Below, piece by piece: positions 8,325-18,457 of a DNA stretch of 64,000 nt. The DNA comes from a bacterium 1XD42-54 (GTDB lineage: Bacteria > Bacillota > Clostridia > Lachnospirales > Lachnospiraceae), in the NCBI GenBank assembly GCA_003612585.1, contig RAZH01000003.1, positions 164,968-228,967 of the forward strand, written 5' to 3'. The notes under the pieces are model-generated. The model worked only from the letters and a program-made list of their open reading frames with translations, was not told the DNA's origin and ran no database searches. The position numbers were made by a program, and so were the translations under genes. How positions within the stretch are numbered: position 1 is the stretch's first letter; every line of letters begins with the position of its first letter.

Positions 8325-9419
8325 TTATTCAAGATAATCCCGCAGCTTCCGGCTTCTGCTCGGATGGCGGAGCTTTCTCAGTGCCTTTGCCTCAATCTGC
8401 CGGATTCGCTCTCTTGTCACGTTAAATTCCCGTCCAACCTCCTCCAATGTTCTCGCACGCCCGTCCTCCAGGCCAAAACGCAGACAAAGCACGCGCTGTT
8501 CGCGCTGCGTCAGCGTCGAAAGCACTTCCACAAGCTGCTCCCGCAAAACCGTATAAGTTGCGGCCTCCGAAGGCACAGGAAGCCGGTCATCCCGTATAAA
8601 ATCGCTCAGATGACTATCCTCTTCCTCCCCGACCGGTGTTTCCAGTGAAACCGGTTCCATAGCGATATTCAGAATCTCCTGTACTTTCTGTACCGGCATA
8701 TGAAGCCTGTCCGCAATCTCCTCCGGTCTCGGTTCCCTTCCAAGCTCCTGCACAAGAGTACGCGAAGTACGCACCACACGATTCATCGTTTCCACCATGT
8801 GAACAGGAATCCGTATCGTCCGTGCCTGATCTGCAATAGAACGGGTAATTGCCTGGCGAATCCACCAGGTTGCATACGTACTGAATTTAAAGCCTTTCTG
8901 ATAATCGAATTTTTCCACAGCTTTTATCAGGCCAAGATTCCCCTCCTGAATCAGATCAAGAAGCTGCATCCCCCGGCCCGCATATTTTTTTGCTATACTG
9001 ACTACCAGACGCAGATTCGCTTCTGCAAGCTTTTCTCTGGCTGCCTCATCCCCGTTGCTCATACGCTTTGCCAGAAGAAGCTCATCTTCTGAGGAAAGAA
9101 GCGGTATCTTACCGATCTCCTTCAAATACATCCGCATCGGATCGTCCATAGAAATTCCGTCTGATAATTCTGTTTCCGGCTCATCCGGAAGTTCTTCCTC
9201 TTCCATCAGCAAAACCGGCTCGTCCGCAGGCAGCTTCTGCCCGATACTGATCCCTTTCGCTTCAAGATAATCCAGGACATGCTCATATTCTCCGGCACCT
9301 AACGCCTGACCACTTAAAAAATCCTGAATCTCTTCATATTCCAGCACATTTTGCTGTCCTTTTGCCTTTTCTATCAGTTCGTCAAGTTTCTTTGGTAGGT
9401 CGATTATCTGTGTGCCCAT
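8325..9419 (-). CDS. rpoD: Primary RNA polymerase sigma factor (sigma-70/sigma-A)
   Basis: 364 residues, the compact Firmicute form. Region 1.2 has [18 protein letters not shown]. Regions 2.1-2.4 include [19 protein letters not shown] and [15 protein letters not shown], which contact the -10 element. Region 4.2 has [13 protein letters not shown] and [20 protein letters not shown], which contacts the -35 element. The very short acidic N-terminal region is typical of the group. It sits between dnaG and trmK, forming the conserved dgt-dnaG-rpoD-trmK run; it is probably cotranscribed with dnaG. Confidence 0.97.
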   Translation of the reverse strand: MGTQIIDLPKKLDELIEKAKGQQNVLEYEEIQDFLSGQALGAGEYEHVLDYLEAKGISIGQKLPADEPVLLMEEEELPDEPETELSDGISMDDPMRMYLKEIGKIPLLSSEDELLLAKRMSNGDEAAREKLAEANLRLVVSIAKKYAGRGMQLLDLIQEGNLGLIKAVEKFDYQKGFKFSTYATWWIRQAITRSIADQARTIRIPVHMVETMNRVVRTSRTLVQELGREPRPEEIADRLHMPVQKVQEILNIAMEPVSLETPVGEEEDSHLSDFIRDDRLPVPSEAATYTVLREQLVEVLSTLTQREQRVLCLRFGLEDGRARTLEEVGREFNVTRERIRQIEAKALRKLRHPSRSRKLRDYLE

Positions 9420-9488
9420 CTGATTCCCGCCTTTCCGGTTTGTCCGGGTATTGCTTTTCGTTGATTACTTAGCTATAGTCTGTCCGTG

Positions 9489-11249
9489 TTACAAAGAAAT
9501 ATGCAGCCTCCCCAACTCCTTCAGTCTTCTTTTTGCATCAATTAATTTCTGAAGCCCCACAATATCAGACGGATCAAGCGCAACGGTCTTTTTCTCAATC
9601 CCGTATTCCATCACCTTGTAGAGCGTTTCCTGAATTGCCTTTTCCTGTTCCTTTTCATTTTCCAGCGTAACCGCCGTATTAAAAAGCTGTGCAACGACCC
9701 GCTGTTGTTCCGGGTCTGTAAAATAATTCGTAATCCTGGCTGGATTCAGTTCTCCCTTTTCCAGCTGTTCATACAGCATAGAAGCCACCTTCTGATACAG
9801 CTCGTCCGAGAAATCCTCCGGGCGAACATAATTCGAAATCATGGAAAACAATGTAGGGTATTCGGTCAACCACGTCAGAATCAATCTCTGAGAAACCAGG
9901 ATACCATCCTCCTTTTCCGGGCGCTTCTGCTGCCTTACAGGAGCCTTTCGAACCGGAACACCCTGCATCAGTACATTCAAAACCATTTTCCGCATCCCTT
10001 CAAAGGAAATCTGAAAGCGTCCAGCGACAGCCTCAATATAATTTTCCCGCTCAAGCTCCAACTCAAATTCCGCAATTCTGGACGCCACAGCCTGAAAAAA
10101 TTTTGTTTTGCTGTCCGGGTCCTTCATATCATAGGATTTCTGCAAAATTGATAATTCAAACAGAAAACTGTTCTCTGCCGCGTCGATACGCTCCTGAAAT
10201 GCTTCCTGTCCGAGTGCCTTGATAAATTCATCAGGATCTTTGTACGGGTCCATATGAAGCACCCTGGCAGAAATCCCTGCTGTCTTCAAAAGTGGAATTG
10301 CCCGAAGCGCAGCCCGAATTCCCGCTTCATCGCTGTCATACGTCAGGATCACCTCATCTGTATACCGCTTTAAAAGAGAGGCATGCTGACTGGTAAGCGC
10401 TGTCCCAAGAGAAGCAACCGCATTCGTAAAACCGGCCTGATGCATGGAAATCACATCCATGTACCCCTCACAGACCAGAAGATACCGCTTTTTCGATGTC
10501 CTCGCGTAATTCAGGCCATACAGGTTCCGGCTTTTGTCAAAGATCACAGTCTCCGGCGAATTGAGATACTTCGGCTTACCATCGCCCATCACACGGCCTC
10601 CAAAACCGATCACCTTATTGTTCACATCCATAATCGGAAACATGACGCGGTTCCAGAATTTATCATACATCCCCTGTTTTTCATTTACCTGCATCAATCC
10701 GGATTCCTTTAAAAGCTGATCCGAAATACCCTGTTTTTTGAGATAACGGTACAGGGCATCACTGTACGGCCCGGCATATCCGATTCCGAACCGCTTTATG
10801 GTCTCATCGCTCAGACTCCTGTTTTTCAGATACTGCATTGCCTTTTCCCCCTGCTGCGTACGCAGAAGATAGCAAAAATATCTTGCAGCTGTCTTATTAA
10901 TCTCCCGCACAGCAGATTTTAAATCCTGCTGCCGTCTTTCTTCCCCTGTATATTCCTGCTCTGGAAGCGTAATGCCGGCCCGTTCAGCCAGCAGCTTCAG
11001 TGCCTCCGGAAACGTATAATTTTCGTATTCCATAATAAACGTAAACACATTTCCGCCTGCCCCGCAACCAAAACAGTAGTACATCTGCTTCCCCGGACTA
11101 ACGGAAAAGGAAGGCGATTTTTCATTGTGAAACGGACAGAGTCCGAAATAAGAGCTGCCTTTTCTCTGCAGCTTTACGTAGCCCGAAATCACATCTACAA
11201 TGTCATTTCTTGACCGCACTTCTTCTACAATTTCATCTGAATAATACAT
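9489..11249 (-). CDS. dnaG: DNA primase
   Basis: About 586 residues from the ATG at 11249 (GGGGAG just upstream); a longer GTG start at 11279 would overlap dgt. The N-terminal zinc ribbon is CPFH...YYCFGCGAGG (CHC2 type). The TOPRIM core has LLVCEGYMDVISMHQAGFTN and EVILTYDSDEAG, which hold the catalytic acidic residues. The C-terminal part would bind the replicative helicase. It makes RNA primers at the replication fork. Confidence 0.97.
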   Translation of the reverse strand: MYYSDEIVEEVRSRNDIVDVISGYVKLQRKGSSYFGLCPFHNEKSPSFSVSPGKQMYYCFGCGAGGNVFTFIMEYENYTFPEALKLLAERAGITLPEQEYTGEERRQQDLKSAVREINKTAARYFCYLLRTQQGEKAMQYLKNRSLSDETIKRFGIGYAGPYSDALYRYLKKQGISDQLLKESGLMQVNEKQGMYDKFWNRVMFPIMDVNNKVIGFGGRVMGDGKPKYLNSPETVIFDKSRNLYGLNYARTSKKRYLLVCEGYMDVISMHQAGFTNAVASLGTALTSQHASLLKRYTDEVILTYDSDEAGIRAALRAIPLLKTAGISARVLHMDPYKDPDEFIKALGQEAFQERIDAAENSFLFELSILQKSYDMKDPDSKTKFFQAVASRIAEFELELERENYIEAVAGRFQISFEGMRKMVLNVLMQGVPVRKAPVRQQKRPEKEDGILVSQRLILTWLTEYPTLFSMISNYVRPEDFSDELYQKVASMLYEQLEKGELNPARITNYFTDPEQQRVVAQLFNTAVTLENEKEQEKAIQETLYKVMEYGIEKKTVALDPSDIVGLQKLIDAKRRLKELGRLHISL

Positions 11250-11266
11250 ATACTCCCCGCCTTCTG

Positions 11267-12274
11267 TTACCTCTGCCACGATTCCGGTACAAATAGCTCT
11301 TTGTATTTATGAATCGCATACGAATCTGTCATACCCGCAATATAATCGCACACCACCCGCTCTTGCGGCTCTCCTTTTTCCTGCTTCAAAAACCGATATT
11401 CTTCCGGAAGCTGTTCTGGGTATTCGTTATAATAGCGATACAATTCCTGAATCATACGAATCGCCTTATCTTCCTCTCCCTTAGCTGCCTCATTGCTGTA
11501 TACATGCCGGAACATAAACGCTCTCAGATACTTCATGGCTGATTCCATCCGATCAGACATAACGATCGCACCGCGGCCTTCACTGTGTTCCACCACATCG
11601 TGAATCAGCGTATTCAGACGCATCCTCGTGGTCTCACCCATAATCCGCCGGCTCTCCTCCGGAATATCCTCTTCCTGCAAAATACCGGCTCGCTCCGCAT
11701 CATCAATATCATGATTGATATAAGCGATTTTATCACAATACCGGACAATCTGTCCCTCCAGCGTATGCGGCGTCCCTGACGTACGGTGATTGCGAATCCC
11801 ATCGCGCACCTCCCAGGTCAGATTCAGTCCTTCCCCGCCTTTTTCCAGCAGCTCTACCACCCTTACACTCTGCTCAAAATGCGCAAAACCATAGGGACAA
11901 ACCGCTGCAAGAGCCCGTTCACCTGCATGTCCAAACGGAGTGTGCCCCAGATCATGTCCAAGTGCAATCGCATCCGCCAGATCTTCATTCAGTCGCAGCG
12001 CCTTTGCAATCGTTCTCGAAAGCTGCGCAACTTCCAGCGTATGCGTCAGTCTTGTCCGGTAATGGTCTCCTTCCGGTATTAAAAACACTTGTGTCTTCTG
12101 TTTTAGTCTCCGGAACGATTTACTGTGCAAAATCCTATCCCGGTCTCGCTGGAATACTGTACGGATATCGCAGGCCTCTTCTTCGACCTCCCGCCCCCGG
12201 GAATACCGGCTGAACGCTGCATAAGGGCTGAATACGGCAAGTTCCAGCTCTTCCGTTTTCTCACGTATCGTCAT
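11267..12274 (-). CDS. dgt: dGTP triphosphohydrolase-like HD protein
   Basis: 335 residues with an intact HD metal site: HTLEVAQLSR followed by GHDLGHTPFGHAGE. The early RILHSKSFRRLKQKTQVF stretch is conserved in the dGTPase family. The family hydrolyses dNTPs to deoxynucleosides and tripolyphosphate and so influences the dNTP pool. It is the first gene of the dgt-dnaG-rpoD-trmK run, preceded by AGAGGTG and a candidate promoter. Substrate preference for dGTP is family knowledge, not visible here. Confidence 0.92.
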   Translation of the reverse strand: MTIREKTEELELAVFSPYAAFSRYSRGREVEEEACDIRTVFQRDRDRILHSKSFRRLKQKTQVFLIPEGDHYRTRLTHTLEVAQLSRTIAKALRLNEDLADAIALGHDLGHTPFGHAGERALAAVCPYGFAHFEQSVRVVELLEKGGEGLNLTWEVRDGIRNHRTSGTPHTLEGQIVRYCDKIAYINHDIDDAERAGILQEEDIPEESRRIMGETTRMRLNTLIHDVVEHSEGRGAIVMSDRMESAMKYLRAFMFRHVYSNEAAKGEEDKAIRMIQELYRYYNEYPEQLPEEYRFLKQEKGEPQERVVCDYIAGMTDSYAIHKYKELFVPESWQR

Positions 12275-12295
12275 GGTTTTTTCACCTCTTTTATT

Positions 12296-12325
12296 ATTAT
12301 ATTCTAAACAGGCGGTATTTTTCCA
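12296..12325 (-). promoter_or_regulatory. Candidate promoter of the dgt-dnaG-rpoD run
   Basis: On the minus strand TGGAAA, an 18-nt spacer and TATAAT, lying across the 3' end of comEC. A perfect -10 but a weak -35. Confidence 0.5.
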
Positions 12326-14643
12326 TTATTTTTCAAATTTTTTTCAAATTTTTCATAATTTCCTGTGCTTTTTACAGCAAATGTCTTTCCGTCTGTCGTG
12401 ACAGAAACCGCGCCGCACTCTGCTGTCACAAAAATATCGTTTCCCGCATGCGAAAGCCTGTCTACGGTCTCCTGCGCCGGATGCCCATATGCATTATCCC
12501 TGCCACAGGAAATTACAGCAATTCGGGGCTGAACCCGCGCAAGAAGTTCCTGTCCGGATGCGCCCGCGGAACCGTGATGTCCCACCTTCAGAACATCCGC
12601 GTGCAAGTCCGCATCGGAAGCCGCAAGCCTGCGCTCTGCCTCCCCCTCCAGATCTCCTGTAAAAAGCATCCGGAATTGCCCGTAACTCAGCATCAGAACC
12701 ATAGAATCCTCATTCTTCTCTCCTGTAAGCATGCTTCTTTCCGGGGCCAGACATAACAACTGCCAGGCGTGGGCCGTACCTTCTCCCCCTGCTATTTTAC
12801 CTCCCGCTTCCATACGTGAAACCTTCAGTCCCTTTGCCCCTGCCATCTGCCGAAGTTCCAGAAAATCCGCCTGCCTGGCACACGGCGGCAGCACGATATG
12901 CTTCACAGAAATGCCATGTACATTTCTTCCACCGACTCCGACCTCATACGACGCAATATACTCGGCAATCCCGTTCATATGATCTTCATCCGCATGCGAC
13001 AGAAAAATATAATCAAGTTCCGCAATCCCATAATATTTCACAGCAGGTCCGATTACATATTCCCATATTTTATCTCTAGAAGAACTTCCTCCGTCAATCA
13101 GACAGTTTTCACCGGTCGGTAACTGTACCAGGGCGCAGTCTCCCTGTCCGACGTCCAGGCAATCAATCTGAAGACGCCGCCCCGGACGTACCGTCAGAAC
13201 TGCCAGACACACCAGTCCCGCGCAAAGCCAGATACTCCGCATCCCCCATTTTCCCAAACAATTCTTTTTCCTCCCACCTCGGGCTGTTTTCCGCGTATGA
13301 ACTTGAAAGATCTGACCGGTCAGCCAGACTACGCCAAGCAATACCATATAATAAACTACAATTCTCCACTTCTCAGGACGCCCCGTCACCCATACCGGTA
13401 CCGGCAGCCTCTGCTGAAACCGGCACAGCCACTCAAAACCAGACAGAAGATACCGGACAGGAGCGGCAAAAAACATACCGGCCGATACGGAAACCATACC
13501 AACGCACGCTGCAATCAATCCTGATGTCATTAGAATACCCATCAAAGGTACTACTACCAGATTTGCCACCACACTCCACGGCGATGCCTGATAGAAAAAA
13601 TACGCAGTAAATGGAAGGGTACCAAACCATACGGTCAGCGAAGTACCTACCGCTTTCCCTGCCATTCCCGTAATATGAGAAGATTTCAAAACAGCCCCAG
13701 TCACCACCGACAGGGTCAGCACTGCTGAAAACGACAGCAGAAACGATGCCTGGTACAAATTCCGACCGTCTCCGGCCACAAGAAGCAACGCTGCAACCGA
13801 AATTGCTGTCAGCATATCATAACTCCTTCCGCACACCTGCGCTCCAAGCCACACAAAAAACATGATACATGCTCTTCGAGCGGAAATGCTGAACCCGGAC
13901 ATAAAAAGATAAAAGGACAGGACTGCGGCAGAAAACAGTGCAGAACTTTGAAAGCTGCATCGAAACCTCCGCAAAAGCCGGAACCCTAACATACCAAGCA
14001 AGGAAATATGAAGTCCTGAAATCGCCAGGATATGTGAAATGCCGCCTTCCTGATACTGTTGTTTCCACTCGCGTTCCATCCAGTTTTTTTCACCCAGACT
14101 GATCGCGGAAATTGTCCTCGCTGCACGATCCGGCAGTATTTGACAGTAAGATTCCCTAAGTGCCGCCCGCATCTGGTGTGCCCATAATACAGGACCCGAA
14201 GACTTTTTCTCAACAAAAAGAATTTTTGCACGTCTTAACTGCCCCACCGTATTTTGTGCCCAATAATAGGCTTTTGCATCAAATTCACCCGGATTTGCAG
14301 CGTCGTCATAGCTCCGGAATTCCCCTTTAACGCAGACGATGTCCCCGGGCTGTATTTCCGTATATTCTGTTGTAAATATGAGATTTAAATCAGATAGCAA
14401 AGATATAACAGAATTTTTCTTATTTTGAATACTCAGATGATTCACAGACAGGCGTATACCTGTAGATAACTTTTCACACTTGCTCACCGTTCCCCGGATC
14501 ATAACTGTTCCGCTTTGCCCCTGCGCCTTCAGCAAAGCTTCCGCTGCTTGATCCGGGAAACCGCGGCTGCAGTTTCCCGTTTCACACAGCAAGAACAGAA
14601 ACAGCAGAACAGCTGTGCAAAATACGCTCAGCGCTCTTTTCAA
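12304..14643 (-). CDS. comEC: ComEC/Rec2-type DNA uptake channel with C-terminal metallo-lactamase-like domain
   Basis: 779 residues starting at a TTG preceded by AAAGGAGTG. The N-terminal third has a membrane segment and an OB-like extracellular part (DUF4131-like). The middle holds the multi-pass Competence domain with EGGISHILAISGLHISLLG, a hallmark of the family. The C-terminal part is a metallo-beta-lactamase-like domain with FLSHADEDHMNG, LKVGHHGSAGA and a late GHP, which hold its metal ligands. ComEC carries single-stranded DNA across the membrane during transformation. comEA lies about 3 kb upstream in the same direction, with a two-component pair and a GerMN lipoprotein between. Confidence 0.93.
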   Translation of the reverse strand: MKRALSVFCTAVLLFLFLLCETGNCSRGFPDQAAEALLKAQGQSGTVMIRGTVSKCEKLSTGIRLSVNHLSIQNKKNSVISLLSDLNLIFTTEYTEIQPGDIVCVKGEFRSYDDAANPGEFDAKAYYWAQNTVGQLRRAKILFVEKKSSGPVLWAHQMRAALRESYCQILPDRAARTISAISLGEKNWMEREWKQQYQEGGISHILAISGLHISLLGMLGFRLLRRFRCSFQSSALFSAAVLSFYLFMSGFSISARRACIMFFVWLGAQVCGRSYDMLTAISVAALLLVAGDGRNLYQASFLLSFSAVLTLSVVTGAVLKSSHITGMAGKAVGTSLTVWFGTLPFTAYFFYQASPWSVVANLVVVPLMGILMTSGLIAACVGMVSVSAGMFFAAPVRYLLSGFEWLCRFQQRLPVPVWVTGRPEKWRIVVYYMVLLGVVWLTGQIFQVHTRKTARGGRKKNCLGKWGMRSIWLCAGLVCLAVLTVRPGRRLQIDCLDVGQGDCALVQLPTGENCLIDGGSSSRDKIWEYVIGPAVKYYGIAELDYIFLSHADEDHMNGIAEYIASYEVGVGGRNVHGISVKHIVLPPCARQADFLELRQMAGAKGLKVSRMEAGGKIAGGEGTAHAWQLLCLAPERSMLTGEKNEDSMVLMLSYGQFRMLFTGDLEGEAERRLAASDADLHADVLKVGHHGSAGASGQELLARVQPRIAVISCGRDNAYGHPAQETVDRLSHAGNDIFVTAECGAVSVTTDGKTFAVKSTGNYEKFEKNLKNNGKIPPV

Positions 14644-14667
14644 ACTGTCACTCCTTTATATTCTTTC

Positions 14668-15624
14668 TCAGGCGGCAGTCTCCTCCGTCTGCATGGAGCT
14701 CTGTTCAATATACGAACGGTTCATCATAAAAACCTGATTCAGATCAACTGTATTCCAGAACAACACATCACTGTCTCCGTTGATCTCGAACTTCACACCG
14801 GAAATACCATCGCACGTATCACAGATCGAATTGACAACTGCATACAGCACAACTGTGGCATCCGGCGGATTCTCTGACGGCATATTGTTCACGCTCTCGT
14901 CAAAGTTGATCGTACAGATTCCATTTTGAATGTATACATTCTGAATCCGCACGTCGCTTCCAAGGACTGCCTTATGTCCTGATTCCTCGGGACCCGCAAG
15001 AAGCTGCTCAACTACCACGCGTTCCTGTACCATATTACTGGAATAATGCAGGCTCCGCGTCTCCTTCACAAGCTTCTCTCCGTCGCTGTCCGCAAAATAC
15101 AGAATCAGGGTTGCATATTGATAGGAATTGATTCCACCCTCTTTTGTATCAATGAAGGAATTGGCATCCATCGGCTGTACCAGTTCTCCGGCTGTATCCT
15201 TCAGCTGTTCTTTATTTACCGTAATCATAACCTTTGCAACACCGGGAACCTGAGAAAAGGTCTTAACCACCGCCGCACGCAAAAGTACTTCCTGCGTATT
15301 GCTCAGCTTATAGTATTCCCCAGAAAAATCAATACGCAGCGCGTCAATACCACGCTCATAACCATTCACCGCCACGCCCTCTGCAAATACACTCATCAAT
15401 CCCGAGGAACCCACAGGCGGATTCTGAAGCTGTCCGAGCAGCTCGTCCATCATCTCCTCAAACGTCTGCGCCTGCGGATAATAGTCGGACTCCGCAAGCC
15501 GTGTTCCGGCCTGATTGACATAATATAATTTATAACTGTTCTCCTTCTCCTGCTTTTTCCCACAGCCCCAAAGCACAAATAGAAATACTGCAAACAGAAG
15601 CAGAAGCTTTCTTTTTCTTTTCAC
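14668..15624 (-). CDS. GerMN-domain lipoprotein
   Basis: About 318 residues from a GTG at 15624, which has GGGAGG 6 nt upstream; the longer GTG start would overlap the kinase stop. The N-terminus is KRKRK, a hydrophobic stretch and FVLWGC, a lipobox, so it is anchored on the outer face of the membrane. The rest contains one or two GerMN-type domains (for example IQNVYIQNGICTINF and ALRIDFS), named after the B. subtilis germination protein GerM. It sits directly behind a sensor kinase, as accessory lipoproteins often do, so it may modulate the kinase. No direct evidence for sporulation. Confidence 0.8.
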   Translation of the reverse strand: MKRKRKLLLLFAVFLFVLWGCGKKQEKENSYKLYYVNQAGTRLAESDYYPQAQTFEEMMDELLGQLQNPPVGSSGLMSVFAEGVAVNGYERGIDALRIDFSGEYYKLSNTQEVLLRAAVVKTFSQVPGVAKVMITVNKEQLKDTAGELVQPMDANSFIDTKEGGINSYQYATLILYFADSDGEKLVKETRSLHYSSNMVQERVVVEQLLAGPEESGHKAVLGSDVRIQNVYIQNGICTINFDESVNNMPSENPPDATVVLYAVVNSICDTCDGISGVKFEINGDSDVLFWNTVDLNQVFMMNRSYIEQSSMQTEETAA

Positions 15625-15659
15625 CAAATGCCTCCCGTCATCATAGACCGTTTCCTGTA

Positions 15660-17102
15660 TCACGGTACATATTTCAGCGGGATACGCACCGTAAAGGTGG
15701 TTCCCTCCCCTTCTTTGCTGTACACCTTGATCGCACCGTGATGCATGAGAACAGCACTCCGTGTGATTGCGAGTCCCAATCCGGTCCCTCCGATTTCTCT
15801 GGAATGGGATTTATCAACCCGGTAAAAACGTTCAAATATATGCTCCTGGTCAGATTCCGGAATTCCCATGCCGGAATCTTCCACCTTTACATAGAAATAT
15901 TTGCTGTCAATATTCAGGGAAACATGCACCCAGCCGTCTTCCTTATTATATTTAATCCCGTTCTCAACAAGGTTCGACAACGCCAGCGTCAGCTTTGTCT
16001 CATCCACTTCCGCCAGAATCGGCTTAAAGCTTTCAAGCACCAGATCAATATTCTGTTTTGCGGCAATCGGGCGCAGACGCTTCAAAATCAGTTCAATCAG
16101 CTGATTGATATTGGTTTCCTTAATATTCACGTCAGAAGATCGCTTGTCCATCTTCACAAGAGACAGTAGATCTGTAATAATCTTGTTCTCTCTGTCGATC
16201 TCTTCCGCAATATCGCCCATAAATTCCTGATAGAGCTCTGCCGGAACATCCTTTTGCGCCAGCAGAGAATCAGCCAGTACTTTCATAGAAGTAATCGGCG
16301 TCTTGAGCTCATGCGAGACATTGGAAACAAACTCCTGCCGCGATTCTTCCTGAATCTTGAGCCGCTTCAGCATACGATTATATGCCTCGGCAAGCATCTG
16401 TGTTTCCGTGTACTCCGGAATGGAAATTCCTTCGTCATCAATCACGTTTCCCTGCATACCTTCCAGAGAACGTGTAATCTTTCCGAATGGCTTTGTCAGA
16501 ACCCTCGCCACATAATAAGCAGCCGCCAGAATCAGAATGGTAATCACGACCTGCAAAATCAGAACCGTGTTACTCAGCGCATCCTTACCATCCTTCACAT
16601 CCTGCGTTGACAGGCTGACGATCATAATTCCTTCTGTAGACTTTGTATCCGGATTTTTCACCGGAAGCGTCAGTTCCAGAAATTCATTTTCTTCATTGTA
16701 ATTTGTCGAATCGGTGCCAAGAAAACACTGGAGCACCTCCTCTGAAATAATCACTTTGTCCTCATCAATCTCATAAGTATCCCGGACAATGCGAAAGCTG
16801 CTGTTTACAATTATCACTCTGCCGTTATAAATGCTCGCAAGCTGTACAAGCTGCTTATCAACCTGCTGGCTTGTCGAAACATTTCTAATATAACCGGAAC
16901 TTCCGACCTGATCCACAATCTGCTGGCATTGGCTCTGAATCAGCGCACTTTTCTGCTCAATAGACTGTGTTTCATAATTCTCTAAGATTACGTATTTCAT
17001 CAGAAAGATCGGAATCATACCTACAAGCAGCACAATGACAAAAATCCGTGTACGCAGACTTTTAAAATGTCCACGGAGCCTTTCCTTAATGCTGGAAATA
17101 AT
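15660..17102 (-). CDS. Membrane histidine kinase (HAMP-HisKA-HATPase), partner of the OmpR-type regulator
   Basis: About 480 residues. Order: a first membrane segment (IFVIVLLVGMIPIFLMKYVI), an extracytoplasmic sensor of about 130 residues, a second membrane segment (LILQVVITILILAAAYYV), HAMP, HisKA with NVSHELKTPITS (phospho-accepting His), and HATPase with NLVENGIKYN, VEDSGMGI and GGTGLGLAI. No PAS domain is evident. The start is uncertain: no ATG/GTG/TTG lies at the expected place. GGGGAG precedes GTTATTATT at 17105-17097, so an ATT start at 17102 would give a normal N-terminus. The nearest ATG at 17186 would add about 28 hydrophilic residues and overlap the regulator gene by about 100 bp. 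Confidence 0.9.
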   Translation of the reverse strand: MISSIKERLRGHFKSLRTRIFVIVLLVGMIPIFLMKYVILENYETQSIEQKSALIQSQCQQIVDQVGSSGYIRNVSTSQQVDKQLVQLASIYNGRVIIVNSSFRIVRDTYEIDEDKVIISEEVLQCFLGTDSTNYNEENEFLELTLPVKNPDTKSTEGIMIVSLSTQDVKDGKDALSNTVLILQVVITILILAAAYYVARVLTKPFGKITRSLEGMQGNVIDDEGISIPEYTETQMLAEAYNRMLKRLKIQEESRQEFVSNVSHELKTPITSMKVLADSLLAQKDVPAELYQEFMGDIAEEIDRENKIITDLLSLVKMDKRSSDVNIKETNINQLIELILKRLRPIAAKQNIDLVLESFKPILAEVDETKLTLALSNLVENGIKYNKEDGWVHVSLNIDSKYFYVKVEDSGMGIPESDQEHIFERFYRVDKSHSREIGGTGLGLAITRSAVLMHHGAIKVYSKEGEGTTFTVRIPLKYVP

Positions 17103-17775
17103 AACCCACTCCCCACTTCGTATGTACGTATTTTGGTTCACTCGGATTTGCTTCGATCTTCTCGCGCAGTCTCCGAATGTGGACATCCACGGTCCGGACA
17201 TCACCCGGATACTCATAGCCCCACACAATATTCAGAAGATTTTCTCTGCTGTATACTTTATTCGGATTAAAAACAAGCAGCTCTAGGACATCAAATTCCT
17301 TTGCTGTCAGGTTGACCTCCTTGCCTGCTATGCTGACTCTTCTGCCCTCACAGTCAATGGCCAGATCCCCGACCTCTACGATCTTGCCTTTCGGCTCCGA
17401 TGCAGTCTTCTGCGAAGTCCTGCGGATAATTGCCTTCAGCCGGGCCTTTACTTCAAGAATATTAAACGGCTTCGTGATATAATCATCGGCGCCATACTCA
17501 AGTCCCATAATCTTATCCATATCATCGCCTTTTGCCGTCAGCATGACAATCGGTACATCCGAAAACTCCCGGATCTGCTGGCAGACCTCAAGCCCGTCAA
17601 GTTTCGGCAGCATCAGATCCAGCAGAATAATGTCATATTCTTTCTCCTTCGCCATCTGGACTGCCTCTTCGCCATCGTATGCACAGTCCACCTCCATATC
17701 ATCCTGCTCCAGACTGAACCGGATTCCTTTCACAATCAGCTTCTCATCGTCTACTACCAAAACTCTTTTACTCAT
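17086..17775 (-). CDS. OmpR/PhoB-family response regulator (WalR-like)
   Basis: 229 residues. The receiver domain has the acidic pocket VVDDE, phospho-acceptor Asp53 in IILLDLMLPKLDG, and the switch Lys in YITKPF. The C-terminal winged helix has NLTAKEFDVLELLVFNP and RTVDVHIRRLREKIE. It resembles WalR/YycF of Firmicutes, but the usual yycHIJ neighbours are absent, so I do not use that name. It is transcribed ahead of its kinase, and the reading frames meet or overlap. Confidence 0.93.
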   Translation of the reverse strand: MSKRVLVVDDEKLIVKGIRFSLEQDDMEVDCAYDGEEAVQMAKEKEYDIILLDLMLPKLDGLEVCQQIREFSDVPIVMLTAKGDDMDKIMGLEYGADDYITKPFNILEVKARLKAIIRRTSQKTASEPKGKIVEVGDLAIDCEGRRVSIAGKEVNLTAKEFDVLELLVFNPNKVYSRENLLNIVWGYEYPGDVRTVDVHIRRLREKIEANPSEPKYVHTKWGVGYYFQH

Positions 17776-17794
17776 GGTTTCACTCCTTCACTGC

Positions 17795-18457
17795 CTATAC
17801 CGTAATCTGATCCTTTATTTTCGAAAATACAGCCTGCTTAATTCCCGGAATTTGCCGAATCTCCTCGATAGAAGAAAAAGCTCCGTGCTCCGCCCGGTAC
17901 TGCACAACTGCCTGAGCTTTTGCTTCCCCAATTCCCGGAAGCGTCATCAGCTCATCCACATCTGCCGTATTCAGATTTACCTTACCCTGCTCCTGCGTTT
18001 TCCCGCCTGTACTTCCATCTGGCCAAAGCTCGGCCAGATCACAAACGGTACCCTCTCCCCGAACGTCCTTTATCTTCCGGGTCTCTTCTTTTGTATACAC
18101 ATACAGCTGCTGACCATCCTGCATGGGACTGGCCTGATTCAGCCATGTCTCGTCTGCCTCCGGCAAAAAACCGCCTGCCAGCTCCACTGCCTCAAAAATC
18201 CGCATTCCGTCATACAGGGGATATACGCCCGGCCGCGATACTGCCCCGCAGACATATACATATCCGGAATAACCCTGTGTCTGCTTCTCGCTGTCAGTCT
18301 CCGTATATGACATTTCCGTCTCTGTCGTATGAAGCCATTCGGTTTCCAGCCCGGCTTCATACACCTCATGCCTGCCTCTGCATCCAGTCAGACAATAAAA
18401 TAACACAAACAATAGGACTGCTGCCAGCCCCCTTCTTTTTTTCTGCATATAATCCAT
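17795..18457 (-). CDS. comEA: ComEA-like DNA-binding protein (SLBB + helix-hairpin-helix), lipoprotein-like N-terminus
   Basis: 220 residues. The N-terminus has KKRR, a hydrophobic stretch and LTGC, so it could be a lipoprotein or simply membrane-anchored. An SLBB-type domain begins at YVYVCGAVSRPGVYPL. The C-terminal 60 residues form two HhH motifs: VNLNTADVDELMTLPGIGEAKA and IEEIRQIPGIKQAVFSKI. ComEA binds double-stranded DNA outside the cell and hands it to ComEC, encoded downstream. The start is not certain: two close ATGs (18457, 18448) both have weak ribosome sites. Confidence 0.9.
   Translation of the reverse strand: MDYMQKKRRGLAAVLLFVLFYCLTGCRGRHEVYEAGLETEWLHTTETEMSYTETDSEKQTQGYSGYVYVCGAVSRPGVYPLYDGMRIFEAVELAGGFLPEADETWLNQASPMQDGQQLYVYTKEETRKIKDVRGEGTVCDLAELWPDGSTGGKTQEQGKVNLNTADVDELMTLPGIGEAKAQAVVQYRAEHGAFSSIEEIRQIPGIKQAVFSKIKDQITV

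Noticed and set aside
15046-15528. 160-residue plus-strand ORF
   Set aside because: It is antisense to the GerMN lipoprotein gene, with no start signal and no domain.
17086-17775. Naming the two-component pair walR/walK
   Set aside because: The regulator is similar, but the kinase lacks an evident PAS domain and the yyc neighbours are absent.
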